The notes beneath the pieces were generated by a model. That model was not told the origin of the DNA and ran no database searches. It saw nothing but the letters and a program-made list of their open reading frames with translations. Positions 34,840 to 43,954 of a stretch of 64,000 nucleotides of DNA are shown here, piece after piece (within the stretch, counting starts at the first letter, position 1; each line of letters opens with the position of its first letter). Origin of the DNA: DAIDHZ01 sp035480255 (GTDB lineage Bacteria > Chlamydiota > Chlamydiia > Chlamydiales > SM23-39); assembly GCA_964630875.1 (NCBI GenBank), contig CAZVXF010000002.1, forward strand, positions 36,378 through 100,377, read 5' to 3'. A program made the translations under genes and the position numbers.

Positions 34840-36648
34840 ATGTGTGGCTTTACTGGCTGGGTCGATACGGATCCACAAACAATCAATGTGTTAGAAAAAA
34901 TGACACAGACGCTTCATGCGCGTGGGCCTGATAGCTCTGGGTTTTTTTATCATGGCAAAATAGGTCTTGGTCATCGTCGTCTAAAAATTGTGGATTTGGA
35001 GGGGAGTCTGCAGCCAATGATCAGCGAAGATGGGCGCTACGTTTTGGCATACAATGGAGAGTTGTATAATTTTCGCGAACTGAAAGAGGAATTGAAAGCT
35101 CTCGGAAGAATTTTTCAGACTTCTGGTGATACAGAGGTGGTGCTTCAATCGTTGATTGTTTGGGGCGAAGATGCTCTTCAGAGATTTGTCGGAATGTTTG
35201 CTTTTGCATTTTGGGATAAAAGCACAGAAACGTTGCTCCTTGCGCGCGATCAATTGGGTGTAAAGCCTCTATATGTTTTTCGCGATGATCAAAGAATTGT
35301 TTTTGGTTCAGAAATTAAAGCGCTATTAGAACATCCCACTTGCTCTCGAGAAATCAATCCGAATGCGATTGGTCTATATCTTGAATGCCAATATATTCCG
35401 AGTCCAGAGACAATTTATCAAAAAATCAAAAAAGTGCCTGCAGGACATGTCTTAAGCTATAAAAATGGATTTTTAGACTATCGATGTTATTGGACCCCTT
35501 CTTATCAGCCAAAAGTTCAAGAAGAAAATGTGGAAGAGCTACTTCGTGCGTCTGTTCGTTCCATGATGATTGCGGATGTTCCGATTGGCGCGTTTGTCAG
35601 CGGTGGGATCGATTCCTCTTTGATTGCAGCATTGATGCAACAAGAAAGCAATCGTCCCATTGAGATGTTTTCGATTGCGTTAAATCATGGTCATGGCGAA
35701 CAGCAACATGCAAAAACAGTTGCAGAGCATCTAGGAGCTAAATTTCATCCCTTTGTGGTCGGTGCATCCGATGTAATGGAAACATTCAAACAGAGTTTTG
35801 ACGAGCCTTTTGCTGATCAAGCATTGTTACCCACTTTGATTCTTTCTCAAATGACGCGAAACCATGTGAAGGTTGTCTTGACAGGAGAAGGGGCGGATGA
35901 GATTTTCGCAGGTTATAGCAATTATGCGAAACGGCTCAGAGATCTCTCTTTAGCAAATCGCCTTCACCGAACTCCTCTTCGCCATTTTTATCCCTTCATG
36001 CCTGCAAAATTGCGAAAAAGTAGGCTAATGTATGCGGCTGCTCGTCCTCTTTCGCGAAGATATTCAGGGGTTCCTAAGATTTTTTGCAGAGAGACATATC
36101 CAGACATCCTTACGCGCGATTTCCTGGCAGCGCAAGAAAATTCATTAGAGCAAATCGCTGAAAGGCATTTCTTTGAGTGTGATTCAGAGGAGTATTTAGA
36201 CAAGATGTTGCATATTGATACGCGCCTTTGGTTAGCTGATGATTTATTAACAAAAGTGGATCGTGCAACGATGGCCTATTCGATTGAGGCGCGCGTTCCT
36301 TATCTCGACCATCGCCTGGTAGAATTGGCATGCAAACTTCCGATCCATCTGAAAATGCAAGGAATGAACGGGAAAGTCATACTGAAGAAAATTGCAGAGA
36401 AGTATCTCCCTGCAGAGATTGTCCATCGTCCAAAATGGGGATTTGTAATGCCTCTTGGGGATTGGTTGAATCGAGAATTAAAACATCTCGTTTGTGAGGC
36501 TTTATCGAGTCTTGAGGACAGAAATATTTTTAATAGAAAGCTGCTTCAGCAATTGCGCAAGCATCCCAAAAAATCTGACGCGATGCGTATTTACTCACTT
36601 CTCGCATTGGAGCTTTGGTTCCAAAATCACATCGACTATCGATTTTAA
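34840..36648 (+). CDS. asnB: Asparagine synthase (glutamine-hydrolysing)
   Basis: 602 aa. Begins MCGFTGW, so Cys2 is the amidotransferase nucleophile. The glutaminase domain contains RGPDSSG, GHRRLKI and YNGELYN. The synthetase domain has the ATP pyrophosphatase loop SGGIDSSL (about 252-259) and later TGEGADEIFAGY and LTKVDRATMA. It converts aspartate to asparagine. It is not part of the Chlamydia core, so this organism keeps an amino-acid conversion that its animal relatives lost. Alone in its transcription unit. Confidence 0.95.
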   Translation: MCGFTGWVDTDPQTINVLEKMTQTLHARGPDSSGFFYHGKIGLGHRRLKIVDLEGSLQPMISEDGRYVLAYNGELYNFRELKEELKALGRIFQTSGDTEVVLQSLIVWGEDALQRFVGMFAFAFWDKSTETLLLARDQLGVKPLYVFRDDQRIVFGSEIKALLEHPTCSREINPNAIGLYLECQYIPSPETIYQKIKKVPAGHVLSYKNGFLDYRCYWTPSYQPKVQEENVEELLRASVRSMMIADVPIGAFVSGGIDSSLIAALMQQESNRPIEMFSIALNHGHGEQQHAKTVAEHLGAKFHPFVVGASDVMETFKQSFDEPFADQALLPTLILSQMTRNHVKVVLTGEGADEIFAGYSNYAKRLRDLSLANRLHRTPLRHFYPFMPAKLRKSRLMYAAARPLSRRYSGVPKIFCRETYPDILTRDFLAAQENSLEQIAERHFFECDSEEYLDKMLHIDTRLWLADDLLTKVDRATMAYSIEARVPYLDHRLVELACKLPIHLKMQGMNGKVILKKIAEKYLPAEIVHRPKWGFVMPLGDWLNRELKHLVCEALSSLEDRNIFNRKLLQQLRKHPKKSDAMRIYSLLALELWFQNHIDYRF

Positions 36649-36674
36649 TTCGCGCCCATGTTTCAATGGTTTGC

Positions 36675-37466
36675 ATGAAAATTTTTTTTATAATGCTTTT
36701 GTTTGTCTGCTCTTGTTACTCGCAAAATGTGACATTGTCAAGTAACGGATCTTTAACTCTATTCCCAATTCAGCCTGGTGCAAGAGGGGCAGATATCATC
36801 AACATGTTTAATACGCTCAATAGTGCCCCATTGAAATTGCCACAATCTCAAATTGCAATACAAACGACGAGAAATGGTTTAATCACGAATGTTCAATTCA
36901 TTACGCCAATGGCAAATTTAACGATTTTAGTCGTAGGATATTGGCTTCCCAATGATTCGCCACCTCCAAATGGAGTTGGCGGTAGACTCAATTCGCCGAA
37001 TCGATTTGGTTATGTCGCTTTGCCTGTAGAACAAATCGTTGAAGTGATCTATTCGCCGATCATCATGTCCTCTTCCTTTACTTTTACTTCGTATGCATTA
37101 GGAGGCACTTTGCCGATCTTTTCTGTAGATATGGCGCAAAGATCTGCAGACATTATTCAAGCAGTGACTCTGTTAAATCATCCACCGATTGCAAACCAAA
37201 GTACGTTCGTTGCATATCCTCCTGTCAGTTTACAAACAACTGTGAATGGCCCCTTTTACGGTGAAACATCGCCGTCTAATCAAGTGATTGTGAATGGAAT
37301 TATTTCAAGAATTGTCTCAATTACACCTGCAACACCAGGGAGTACGCTTTTGTTAGTGAAATTTAAGCCGTTAAAGGCAAATAATATTCATCTTGCTTCA
37401 GGAGAAATAGCGACAGTCGTGATTGCTCCCGATCAAGTCAGTGGCATTATGTTTATACAACAATGA
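36675..37466 (+). CDS. Exported hypothetical protein
   Basis: 263 aa from the ATG at 36675; the longer open frame upstream starts with TTG inside asnB and lacks a signal. Signal peptide MKIFFIMLLFVCSCYSQ. The mature part is beta-rich with two similar halves: FPIQPGARGADIINMFNTLN and FSVDMAQRSADIIQAVTLLN, each followed by a TTRNG/TTVNG segment and an ITPA(T/N)-type strand. So it is probably a tandem duplication of one about 110-aa domain. No family recognised. It overlaps the downstream permease gene by 4 bp (ATGA). Confidence 0.8.
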   Translation: MKIFFIMLLFVCSCYSQNVTLSSNGSLTLFPIQPGARGADIINMFNTLNSAPLKLPQSQIAIQTTRNGLITNVQFITPMANLTILVVGYWLPNDSPPPNGVGGRLNSPNRFGYVALPVEQIVEVIYSPIIMSSSFTFTSYALGGTLPIFSVDMAQRSADIIQAVTLLNHPPIANQSTFVAYPPVSLQTTVNGPFYGETSPSNQVIVNGIISRIVSITPATPGSTLLLVKFKPLKANNIHLASGEIATVVIAPDQVSGIMFIQQ

Positions 37467-38647
37467 AAACAGGTTCAACAATCAGTGCAACTCTATTTAT
37501 CGCCGGTTGCTGTATCGGAGCCGGGATGCTTGGTCTTCCTGTTGTCAGCGCTCAGGCAGGATTGATTCCGACGACCCTTGCAATGATCATCACATACTTT
37601 TTTGCAACAACGACGGGCTTACTGTTAGTCGAGGCGACTCTTTGGTTTGAAAACAAAGTGCATCTTATCTCACTATGCAAGTTTGCTCTAGGGAAGATCG
37701 GAAAATGGATTGCATGGACGTTTTTTCTTTTTCTCTTTTACTGTCTATTTGTAGCCTATATTGAAGGAGGGGGGCAGCTATTTACAAATCTTCTTTCGGC
37801 TCTTTTTTCTCAAACATTTCCCCGAGAAGTAGGGATATTTGTTTGCGTTCTGCTTGTCGGTAGCATTGTATACATGGGAACAAGACCTGTTGGCTATCTC
37901 AGTAGAATCTTTTTGATTGCTTTATCTATTTCTTACAGCGCGCTGATGATGTTCGGCATTCCACACATTGAAGCCACTCAACTCCTTCATACAAATTGGA
38001 AAGCTGCACTTGCGACAATCCCAATTCTTTTTATTTGCTTTGGTTATCAAAATTTAGTACCCACGATCATTTACTACGTATCGAAAAATGTGCGCTCAAT
38101 CAGACGAGCGATTTATATTGGGACATTGATTCCTTTTGTGATCTATTCGCTTTGGAATTTTGTGATTCTAGGCATTCTACCAGATATGGATGTGACGAAA
38201 ATTGTGAATCAGGGGGACATGGTGACAGGACTTCTACAAAAAGCCTCTGAATCTCAATCTGTGCTCTTTTTTGCAAATGCTTTTTCCTTTTTTGCGATCT
38301 TAACACCGTTCATGGCCTCCGCTCTTGCCTTTGTAGATTTTTTTAAAGATGGTCTAAAAAAAGTGCCACTTTTTCAGTATGATCCTTTCGTTTTTGCCGC
38401 AGTACTTATTCCCCCGACACTGTTTACGCTTTTCAAACCGAATTTATTTCTATCGGCGCTTGGATTTGCAGGCGGTTTCATTGATGCAGTGCTTTTCGGA
38501 ATCTTGCCTGTATTGATTGTATGGGTTGGCCGCTATGTGAAAAAAATGGAAGGCCCTTATCAAGTTGCCGGAGGAAAGCCGACTCTCATGATTGTCTTTC
38601 TTTTCTCATTCGCAGTTTTGGTGTATCGACTTTCCGGGATGATCTAG
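37463..38647 (+). CDS. Aromatic amino acid permease (TyrP/Mtr family)
   Basis: 394 aa integral membrane protein with about 11 hydrophobic helices. It begins GSTISATLFIAGCCIGAGMLGLPVVSA, the signature of the hydroxy/aromatic amino acid permease (HAAAP) family (TyrP, TnaB, Mtr). Chlamydia has two tyrP genes (CT817/CT818). It imports Tyr or Trp by proton symport; substrate specificity cannot be read from the sequence. Coupled to the exported protein upstream by a 4-bp overlap. Confidence 0.9.
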   Translation: MKTGSTISATLFIAGCCIGAGMLGLPVVSAQAGLIPTTLAMIITYFFATTTGLLLVEATLWFENKVHLISLCKFALGKIGKWIAWTFFLFLFYCLFVAYIEGGGQLFTNLLSALFSQTFPREVGIFVCVLLVGSIVYMGTRPVGYLSRIFLIALSISYSALMMFGIPHIEATQLLHTNWKAALATIPILFICFGYQNLVPTIIYYVSKNVRSIRRAIYIGTLIPFVIYSLWNFVILGILPDMDVTKIVNQGDMVTGLLQKASESQSVLFFANAFSFFAILTPFMASALAFVDFFKDGLKKVPLFQYDPFVFAAVLIPPTLFTLFKPNLFLSALGFAGGFIDAVLFGILPVLIVWVGRYVKKMEGPYQVAGGKPTLMIVFLFSFAVLVYRLSGMI

Positions 38648-38663
38648 GAAACGTTACTTTAAT

Positions 38664-38683
38664 GAGGCAGTTGCAACTGCCTC
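38664..38683. terminator. Perfect palindromic hairpin between convergent genes
   Basis: GAGGCAGTTGCAACTGCCTC is a perfect 20-bp inverted repeat placed 16 bp after the permease stop and 14 bp before the end of the convergent gene. No T-run follows on either strand, so termination is plausible but not typical. Confidence 0.5.
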
Positions 38684-38697
38684 AAACGACTACAGAA

Positions 38698-39219
38698 TTA
38701 ATTCGGCCTTACGATTGGATGTAGCTCGTTTTTCAAACGATCGCCATATACATAGCCAAGATTTCTCGTCTGAACAGTAAAAGGATCGTTTTGGTTCTCA
38801 ACGAGCACACCATTTTCTTTCGCAAAGACGACAAGATATGCATCAGGGGGAATGCGAGAGGAAAGTGAGGATGGCTCAAACACATCGAGAATGGTTTCGC
38901 TATTGTTTGATGAGAAGACAAAAATACACGCCAGATTCTGAAAGCAAAATAGATTTTTCATTGGACAGGACAAAGGAGGGGAATCAAACCATTGATCACA
39001 GGCAAGGTGAAGTGCATTGCTTTTTGTGAGTTCGAGTGCGATTGGCCCAAGCTGTTGCAGGATGATTTTTTTTAAAAACGGTTCTTTCCGAAAGAGATCT
39101 CTTGGATTTTTTTTGATGAGATTGGTAATTTTTTGAAAATCTAAAGGAAAATTTTCAAACCGTACATGTCCTTGGCGACGATAGTACATGAGCTGCTGAG
39201 ATGTGAGAACAGTTTTCAT
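38698..39219 (-). CDS. CT296-like protein (2-oxoglutarate dioxygenase-like fold candidate)
   Basis: 173 aa. Its place beside rnc and radA is that of Chlamydia CT296. The N-terminus LTSQQLMYYRRQGHVRFENF is of the type seen in Fe(II)/2-oxoglutarate dioxygenases ('YxxxGxVxxxxF'), and CT296 is known to have that fold without the metal-binding residues. Here too I see no clear HxD...H set (HLACDQW and LHPIV are the only candidates), so catalysis is doubtful. Two to three Cys in the middle. Divergent from rnc; the two starts are about 55 bp apart. Confidence 0.72.
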   Translation of the reverse strand: MKTVLTSQQLMYYRRQGHVRFENFPLDFQKITNLIKKNPRDLFRKEPFLKKIILQQLGPIALELTKSNALHLACDQWFDSPPLSCPMKNLFCFQNLACIFVFSSNNSETILDVFEPSSLSSRIPPDAYLVVFAKENGVLVENQNDPFTVQTRNLGYVYGDRLKNELHPIVRPN

Positions 39220-39274
39220 AGATAAAGATCATACCTTCTTCCTTTCAAAAGAACAAGTTTGTAAAATTGTTTTC

Positions 39275-39985
39275 ATGCATGAGTTAGAGACAATACGTAA
39301 AAATATTTATATCATCGAAGAAAGAATCGGGTATGCCTTTGAAAATAAGGAACTTCTGGTTCTTTCCTTGATCCACCGATCCTTTGTGAATGAGCATAAA
39401 AATCAAGTCCAATCCCACAATGAGCGTTTAGAGTTCTTGGGAGATTCTGTCCTTGGCTTAATTACAGCAGACTTTTTGTATCATAGGCTCCCTACTTTTC
39501 CGGAAGGGCCTCTATCGCAATTTCGTTCTCGCCTTGTGGATTCTGCAGCTTGCGCATTTTACCTGCAAAAATTAAATCTTCAGCAATTCATTTTGCTTGG
39601 AAGGGGGGAGGCATTAAGTGATGGAAAAGCAAAAATTTCGATTTTAGCAGATGTTTTTGAGGCCTTAATCGGAGCTATTTTTATTGATGGTGGCTTAAAT
39701 GTGGCAAAATCATTTCTTCTCTGTCATTTTACATCTGATATGGAAGCTGTGATTGGTTCTCCATCCCGCAATTACAAAGCAGAGCTTCAAGACTTTTCGC
39801 AAAAAAAATACCAAAAAGCACCTACATATAAAATTGTTCAAGAGACGGGACCTGATCATGCAAAGATTTTTCATTGTGTGGTAATGGTTGCCGATAAAGA
39901 GGTAGGGGTGGGACTTGGAGAATCAAAAAAACAGGCAGAACAGCAGGCGGCCTTTGACGCGCTTTCAAAAAATCAGAATTTATGA
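39275..39985 (+). CDS. rnc: Ribonuclease III
   Basis: 236 aa from the ATG at 39275. The open frame extends to a GTG at 39203, but that would overlap the divergent gene and no homologue needs the extra residues. The RNase III signature NERLEFLGDSVL and the second acidic site ADVFEALIGAIFIDGG are present. A double-stranded RNA-binding domain ends with GVGLGESKKQAEQQAAFDAL. Processes rRNA and structured transcripts. The stop overlaps the radA start by 4 bp, as in the CT297-CT298 pair. Confidence 0.95.
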   Translation: MHELETIRKNIYIIEERIGYAFENKELLVLSLIHRSFVNEHKNQVQSHNERLEFLGDSVLGLITADFLYHRLPTFPEGPLSQFRSRLVDSAACAFYLQKLNLQQFILLGRGEALSDGKAKISILADVFEALIGAIFIDGGLNVAKSFLLCHFTSDMEAVIGSPSRNYKAELQDFSQKKYQKAPTYKIVQETGPDHAKIFHCVVMVADKEVGVGLGESKKQAEQQAAFDALSKNQNL

Positions 39986-41349
39986 AAACAAAAATAGCTT
40001 GGGTTTGTCGCGATTGTGGTCATTCACAAATGAAGTGGACAGGAAGTTGCGGCGGTTGTCAAAACTGGAGCACGCTTGTCGAAGAGGTTCAGCTTGAAGA
40101 AAAAAAACAACGCTTTGTCGCAAAAAAAGCTGTTAGCTCTAAACCTGTACGCATTTGCGATGTAGAAATTGGCGCTTTTTCTCGGATTCATACAAAAATC
40201 GGCGAATTAGATCGTCTGTTTGGTGGAGGAATTGTGACGGGCTCCCTCATTTTGATTGGAGGAGAACCAGGTGTTGGAAAATCGACCCTTCTTTTGCAAA
40301 TGGCCAGTGCGCTTTGTTCACAAGGACTGAAAGTTCTCTACATTTGTGGAGAAGAATCGGCAGAACAAACATCGCTGAGGGCTAAACGACTTGGAGTTGA
40401 TCATCCCAATTTGTATTTGTTGAACGAAACAATGTTTGGAGCTATCCGCGCCCATATTGAACAATTGCAACCTGACGTCGCGATTGTCGATTCTGTACAA
40501 ATCATGTACAAAGATGAAATTCCTTCCGCTCCTGGGTCGGTTGTTCAAGTGCGTGAAATTGCGAGCGAATTTATGCACTTAGCCAAAGGTCATGGCATTA
40601 CTACTTTTCTCATTGGTCATGTGACAAAATCGGGAGAACTCGCAGGCCCTCGTGTTTTAGAGCATCTTGTAGATACAGTTCTTGATTTTGAAGGGGATCG
40701 ACAAAATGGATACCGACTTCTTCGATCGATTAAAAATCGCTTTGGAGCAACAGACGAAATTTCAATTTTCCAAATGAAAGAAACGGGCCTCGTTGAAGTT
40801 CCAAATCCTTCCCATGTATTCTTAGCTGAAAGAGTCAAAGAAATCCCAGGCTCTGCAATTGTTCCAGGTCTGGAAGGAGCTCGTTCATTTCTTTTAGAAA
40901 TTCAAGCGCTTGTTACAAAAACTGTTTTCCCAACGCCTTCTCGACGCTGTGCAGGTCTTGATCAAAATAGACTCGCACTCTTACTCGCAGTATTAGAAAA
41001 ACGAGTCGGCTACCAATTGCATCATTGTGATGTCTTTGTTGCATTAGCCGGCGGTCTGAAAATTGTTGAGCCAGCACTTGATCTAGGAATCCTTCTTGCG
41101 ATTGCCTCTTCATATGCCAATCGCGCTCTTCCTTCTGATCTGATCGTTCTAGGTGAAGTGGGACTTGGCGGAGAAGTACGTCCTGTGAGCCGCGTCGAAA
41201 CGCGCTTGAAAGAAGCAATTCACATGGGATTTAAGAAATGTATCCTTTCGAAAAGGAATTTGTTGGGAATTGCGCCCTCGATCTTAGAGAAGATTCAGTT
41301 GATTGAAGTGGAATTGGTCGATCAAGCGATCCGCGCAGTTGGGATTTAA
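39982..41349 (+). CDS. radA: DNA repair protein RadA (Sms)
   Basis: 455 aa. N-terminal zinc finger with Cys9, Cys12, Cys23 and Cys26. RecA-like ATPase with Walker A GGEPGVGKST and the RadA-specific KNRFGATDE motif. C-terminal Lon-protease-like domain without active serine (GLDQNRLALLLAVLEKR; DVFVALAGGLKIVEPALDL). Acts in branch migration during recombination. Translationally coupled to rnc. Complete. Confidence 0.96.
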   Translation: MKTKIAWVCRDCGHSQMKWTGSCGGCQNWSTLVEEVQLEEKKQRFVAKKAVSSKPVRICDVEIGAFSRIHTKIGELDRLFGGGIVTGSLILIGGEPGVGKSTLLLQMASALCSQGLKVLYICGEESAEQTSLRAKRLGVDHPNLYLLNETMFGAIRAHIEQLQPDVAIVDSVQIMYKDEIPSAPGSVVQVREIASEFMHLAKGHGITTFLIGHVTKSGELAGPRVLEHLVDTVLDFEGDRQNGYRLLRSIKNRFGATDEISIFQMKETGLVEVPNPSHVFLAERVKEIPGSAIVPGLEGARSFLLEIQALVTKTVFPTPSRRCAGLDQNRLALLLAVLEKRVGYQLHHCDVFVALAGGLKIVEPALDLGILLAIASSYANRALPSDLIVLGEVGLGGEVRPVSRVETRLKEAIHMGFKKCILSKRNLLGIAPSILEKIQLIEVELVDQAIRAVGI

Positions 41350-41382
41350 AATTCCCCCTTCTATTTGTAGTATAGAAATTTC

Positions 41383-41410
41383 TTGAAAAGAATAGACTTT
41401 TTTCTAGCAT
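41383..41410 (+). promoter_or_regulatory. Candidate promoter of the MOMP-like gene
   Basis: TTGAAA (41383-41388), a 16-bp spacer and TAGCAT (41405-41410), 43 bp before the ATG at 41453, which follows AGGAAGTT. The -10 match is only moderate. Confidence 0.38.
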
Positions 41411-41452
41411 AGTGTTATCAAAATGAGTGTTTTACTCAACACATAGGAAGTT

Positions 41453-42583
41453 ATGCGCATCAGAATTGTTTTACTGCTACTCGTTATTCATGTCGGTATG
41501 TTTAGTGTGGAAAAATCTCAGGAGTTGATTGCGCAATGTTGTCTTTCGAAAGAGATGCCTTGCTGTTATCCAGAGGGATATCATGTCCCGGCAGCCATTC
41601 ACACGGAATGTTCTTGGAATATGTTTGCAGATGCTTCCTTTATTTATTGGTATGCGAAAGAAAGTGGTTTGAGTTTAGCAGAAAGTTCTGTGTTTTCAAC
41701 CGGTGCAAATTTGTTGCCTGTGAATGGAAGATTGTTGCAGCAATCTTTTGAGTATCACCCTGGGTTTAAAGTGGGTCTGGGAACAGTTTATGATCAGACT
41801 TGGGTGATTCATGCGGAGTATGTCCGATTGAGTGGAAGCACTCATATTGATCGCGAGGCTCCTGAGAATCGCTCTTCCATTCCAGGGTTTGGCGTATGGA
41901 GCGTTGAAGACTGGTTTCAACAAACGTCCAATGGTCAATCTTTGACAGGATCCTCTGTTGGGTCTAAGTGGGAATTTGATTTCAATTTGATCGATCTTGC
42001 GTGTAGCTATCCGTATTATTTGGCAAAAGATTTAACAGTGACGCCCATTTCCGGACTAAGAGCAATCATCTTGAATCAACATGTCGATGTGTCGTTGACT
42101 GAAACAGCGGCGACTGTCGGAGGAATGCCGAATTTGTTGGTCGATCAACCGATTCATTCTCGCAATCACTCTAAAGCATGGGGAATTGGTCCGAGGATTG
42201 GATGTATGGCTGCACACAATATATGGTGTGATTTGCGTGCAATTATTCAAAGTTCTGCGAGTTTGTTGTGGATGGATTTTACGACCTTAAAACATTCTGA
42301 AGATCGTTTTTCTCTAGGCGTTCCAACGGGTCCATTTACTGTTGAACAAGATGGAGATCATCAGCTGAGACCTAATTTTGAAATTGGCCTTGGGCTTGGT
42401 TGGGGGGCCTATAGCTGTGAGAAGAGGATTCATTGGGATGTCGCAGCAACGTATGATTTTTCCTACTTTTGGGGACAAAATGCCATTCGTCAAATGTTAG
42501 ATACATATTGGGTTGGAATGGGAGGCTATGGCGGCGATCTCTATTTCCATGGACTCACACTCACAGCCAAATTGGATTTCTAA
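41453..42583 (+). CDS. MOMP-like outer membrane beta-barrel protein
   Basis: 376 aa. Signal peptide about 1-18 (MRIRIVLLLLVIHVGMF), then a Cys-rich mature N-terminus (CCLSKEMPCCYPEGYH). The barrel begins WNMFADASFIYWYAKESGL and ends with a terminal aromatic, LTLTAKLDF, the normal C-terminal signature for outer-membrane insertion. The pattern matches the Legionella-MOMP-like family expanded in Waddlia and Simkania, which replaces OmpA as major porin. The paired Cys at the N-terminus would allow disulphide cross-linking in the infectious form. The next gene starts 2 bp after its stop, so both are probably one operon. Confidence 0.83.
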   Translation: MRIRIVLLLLVIHVGMFSVEKSQELIAQCCLSKEMPCCYPEGYHVPAAIHTECSWNMFADASFIYWYAKESGLSLAESSVFSTGANLLPVNGRLLQQSFEYHPGFKVGLGTVYDQTWVIHAEYVRLSGSTHIDREAPENRSSIPGFGVWSVEDWFQQTSNGQSLTGSSVGSKWEFDFNLIDLACSYPYYLAKDLTVTPISGLRAIILNQHVDVSLTETAATVGGMPNLLVDQPIHSRNHSKAWGIGPRIGCMAAHNIWCDLRAIIQSSASLLWMDFTTLKHSEDRFSLGVPTGPFTVEQDGDHQLRPNFEIGLGLGWGAYSCEKRIHWDVAATYDFSYFWGQNAIRQMLDTYWVGMGGYGGDLYFHGLTLTAKLDF

Positions 42584-42584
42584 T

Positions 42585-43901
42585 ATGAGAAAACTGTTTT
42601 GTTTTGTGCTCTTTTTTCAGTGTTTGAGTGCTGCAAATTTTATCAATCCCCATGTTGGAAGGATGAAGCCTGCGGACCCTTTCCCAAGACCCATTTTATA
42701 TCGAAATGGGATGACCTCAAGACTCCAATGGGATTCGAATTTTGGTTATTGTGGAGAGGTTTCGTTAATTAGCGCTGGAATGCAATTTGGACAGTATTGT
42801 TCTCAATTTACGGCTCGAGAGTTGAGCAATAGCCCTCCATCTTCCCAATGCGATCCAACAAGTCAACTTCTTTTAGGGCCGATTGGAAATCCATGTATTA
42901 CCTTTGGAAATGGAGCAGAGCTTGCTGCATGCCAAATGAATTTGACTTTCAATGAGATCGCGATTTCTCCGATTGGTGGAAGTGGCCTGATTGCAGGGAC
43001 CACACAAGATTTTCTTGTTTGGATAAAGCAGCAAGTTGCTCAAGGATTCCCAACATTTATTGGTGCCTACTTGAACTATCATTTCTTTTTTAACTGCGTT
43101 GCTCCGTCCATTTCTTGTGACTGTTCGAATGGATTGGTTCCTTGTACGTGCGATTCTTTTCCTTGTCCTGAGTGTTTAGAGTGCTGTGATCCGCAATATG
43201 ATCATATTGTGAGTGTCACTGCGATTGGATCCAATCACACAGATACAACCAATTTTTATGCGGATGATGTGATTTACATAGATGATCATGGAATTTGGGG
43301 CTATCCCACAAATCCCTCCTGCTATCAATCAAATGGGAATCCAACAACACCTCCCTATATCTTTTCCTTCCCTTTTGGGTCCTTTATGGCTAGCCGCGAG
43401 CAGGCCAATAGCAAGACTTGCAATCTCTATTCCGTTTATGATAGCGCAACTGCGCCTACGAGTAGTTGTGCAAATTATGGATTTGCAATCACGGGAGTGA
43501 TCGACAATTCAGCAGGTGGACCTTTCGTGCAAAAGATCAAACTCACTACAATCGGTGCAGAAGGATATCCAACCAATGCTGAAATTCCGAATATTTGCGA
43601 CGGAGGGGATCTGGATATTCCATGTAATTGTGCAAAACCCCAAAAGCTCCCCTTTCAATATACACCGGTTGCTTTAAGAGTTCTCGTATATGACCTGACT
43701 CCGGGTACTTATAATCTGTATCAGTACAATGATTTTGACTCGGTTCCAACACAAGATTTTAATAGCTCAGGTGGTTGGGTAGATACATGGCAGTTTACAA
43801 TTCCTCCAGATCAATCGACGTTTGAAATCGTGGTGGATCTACCGCCGGATCCTGCAAGTGATACGCGCGTTTTTCGCTGTGTACCTATCAGTATCGACTA
43901 G
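42585..43901 (+). CDS. Secreted protein with papain-like (C39-type) hydrolase signature
   Basis: 438 aa from the ATG at 42585, which begins a signal peptide (MRKLFCFVLFFQCLSA); the longer frame starts with TTG inside the porin gene. The mature protein shows Gln48 and Cys56 in LQWDSNFGYCGEVSLISAG, then WIKQQVAQGFPTFIGAY, then His207 in QYDHIVSV followed by DDVIYIDDHGIWG. This is the Gln-Cys-His-Asp order of papain-like C39 peptidases. A Cys-rich insert (about 170-205, nine or more Cys) precedes the His. The C-terminal part is beta-rich. From memory, similar YCGE/YDHIV proteins occur in microbial eukaryotes, so transfer is possible. Function is inferred. Confidence 0.75.
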   Translation: MRKLFCFVLFFQCLSAANFINPHVGRMKPADPFPRPILYRNGMTSRLQWDSNFGYCGEVSLISAGMQFGQYCSQFTARELSNSPPSSQCDPTSQLLLGPIGNPCITFGNGAELAACQMNLTFNEIAISPIGGSGLIAGTTQDFLVWIKQQVAQGFPTFIGAYLNYHFFFNCVAPSISCDCSNGLVPCTCDSFPCPECLECCDPQYDHIVSVTAIGSNHTDTTNFYADDVIYIDDHGIWGYPTNPSCYQSNGNPTTPPYIFSFPFGSFMASREQANSKTCNLYSVYDSATAPTSSCANYGFAITGVIDNSAGGPFVQKIKLTTIGAEGYPTNAEIPNICDGGDLDIPCNCAKPQKLPFQYTPVALRVLVYDLTPGTYNLYQYNDFDSVPTQDFNSSGGWVDTWQFTIPPDQSTFEIVVDLPPDPASDTRVFRCVPISID

Positions 43902-43954
43902 TTTGGATTGATTGTTTCTGCTATTGGTATGACATTTTTTAAGAAAGGTGAATT

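Noticed and set aside
38698..39219. Active 2-oxoglutarate dioxygenase
   Set aside because: The fold is suggested by synteny with CT296, but I cannot find a convincing HxD...H metal triad, so only fold similarity is claimed.
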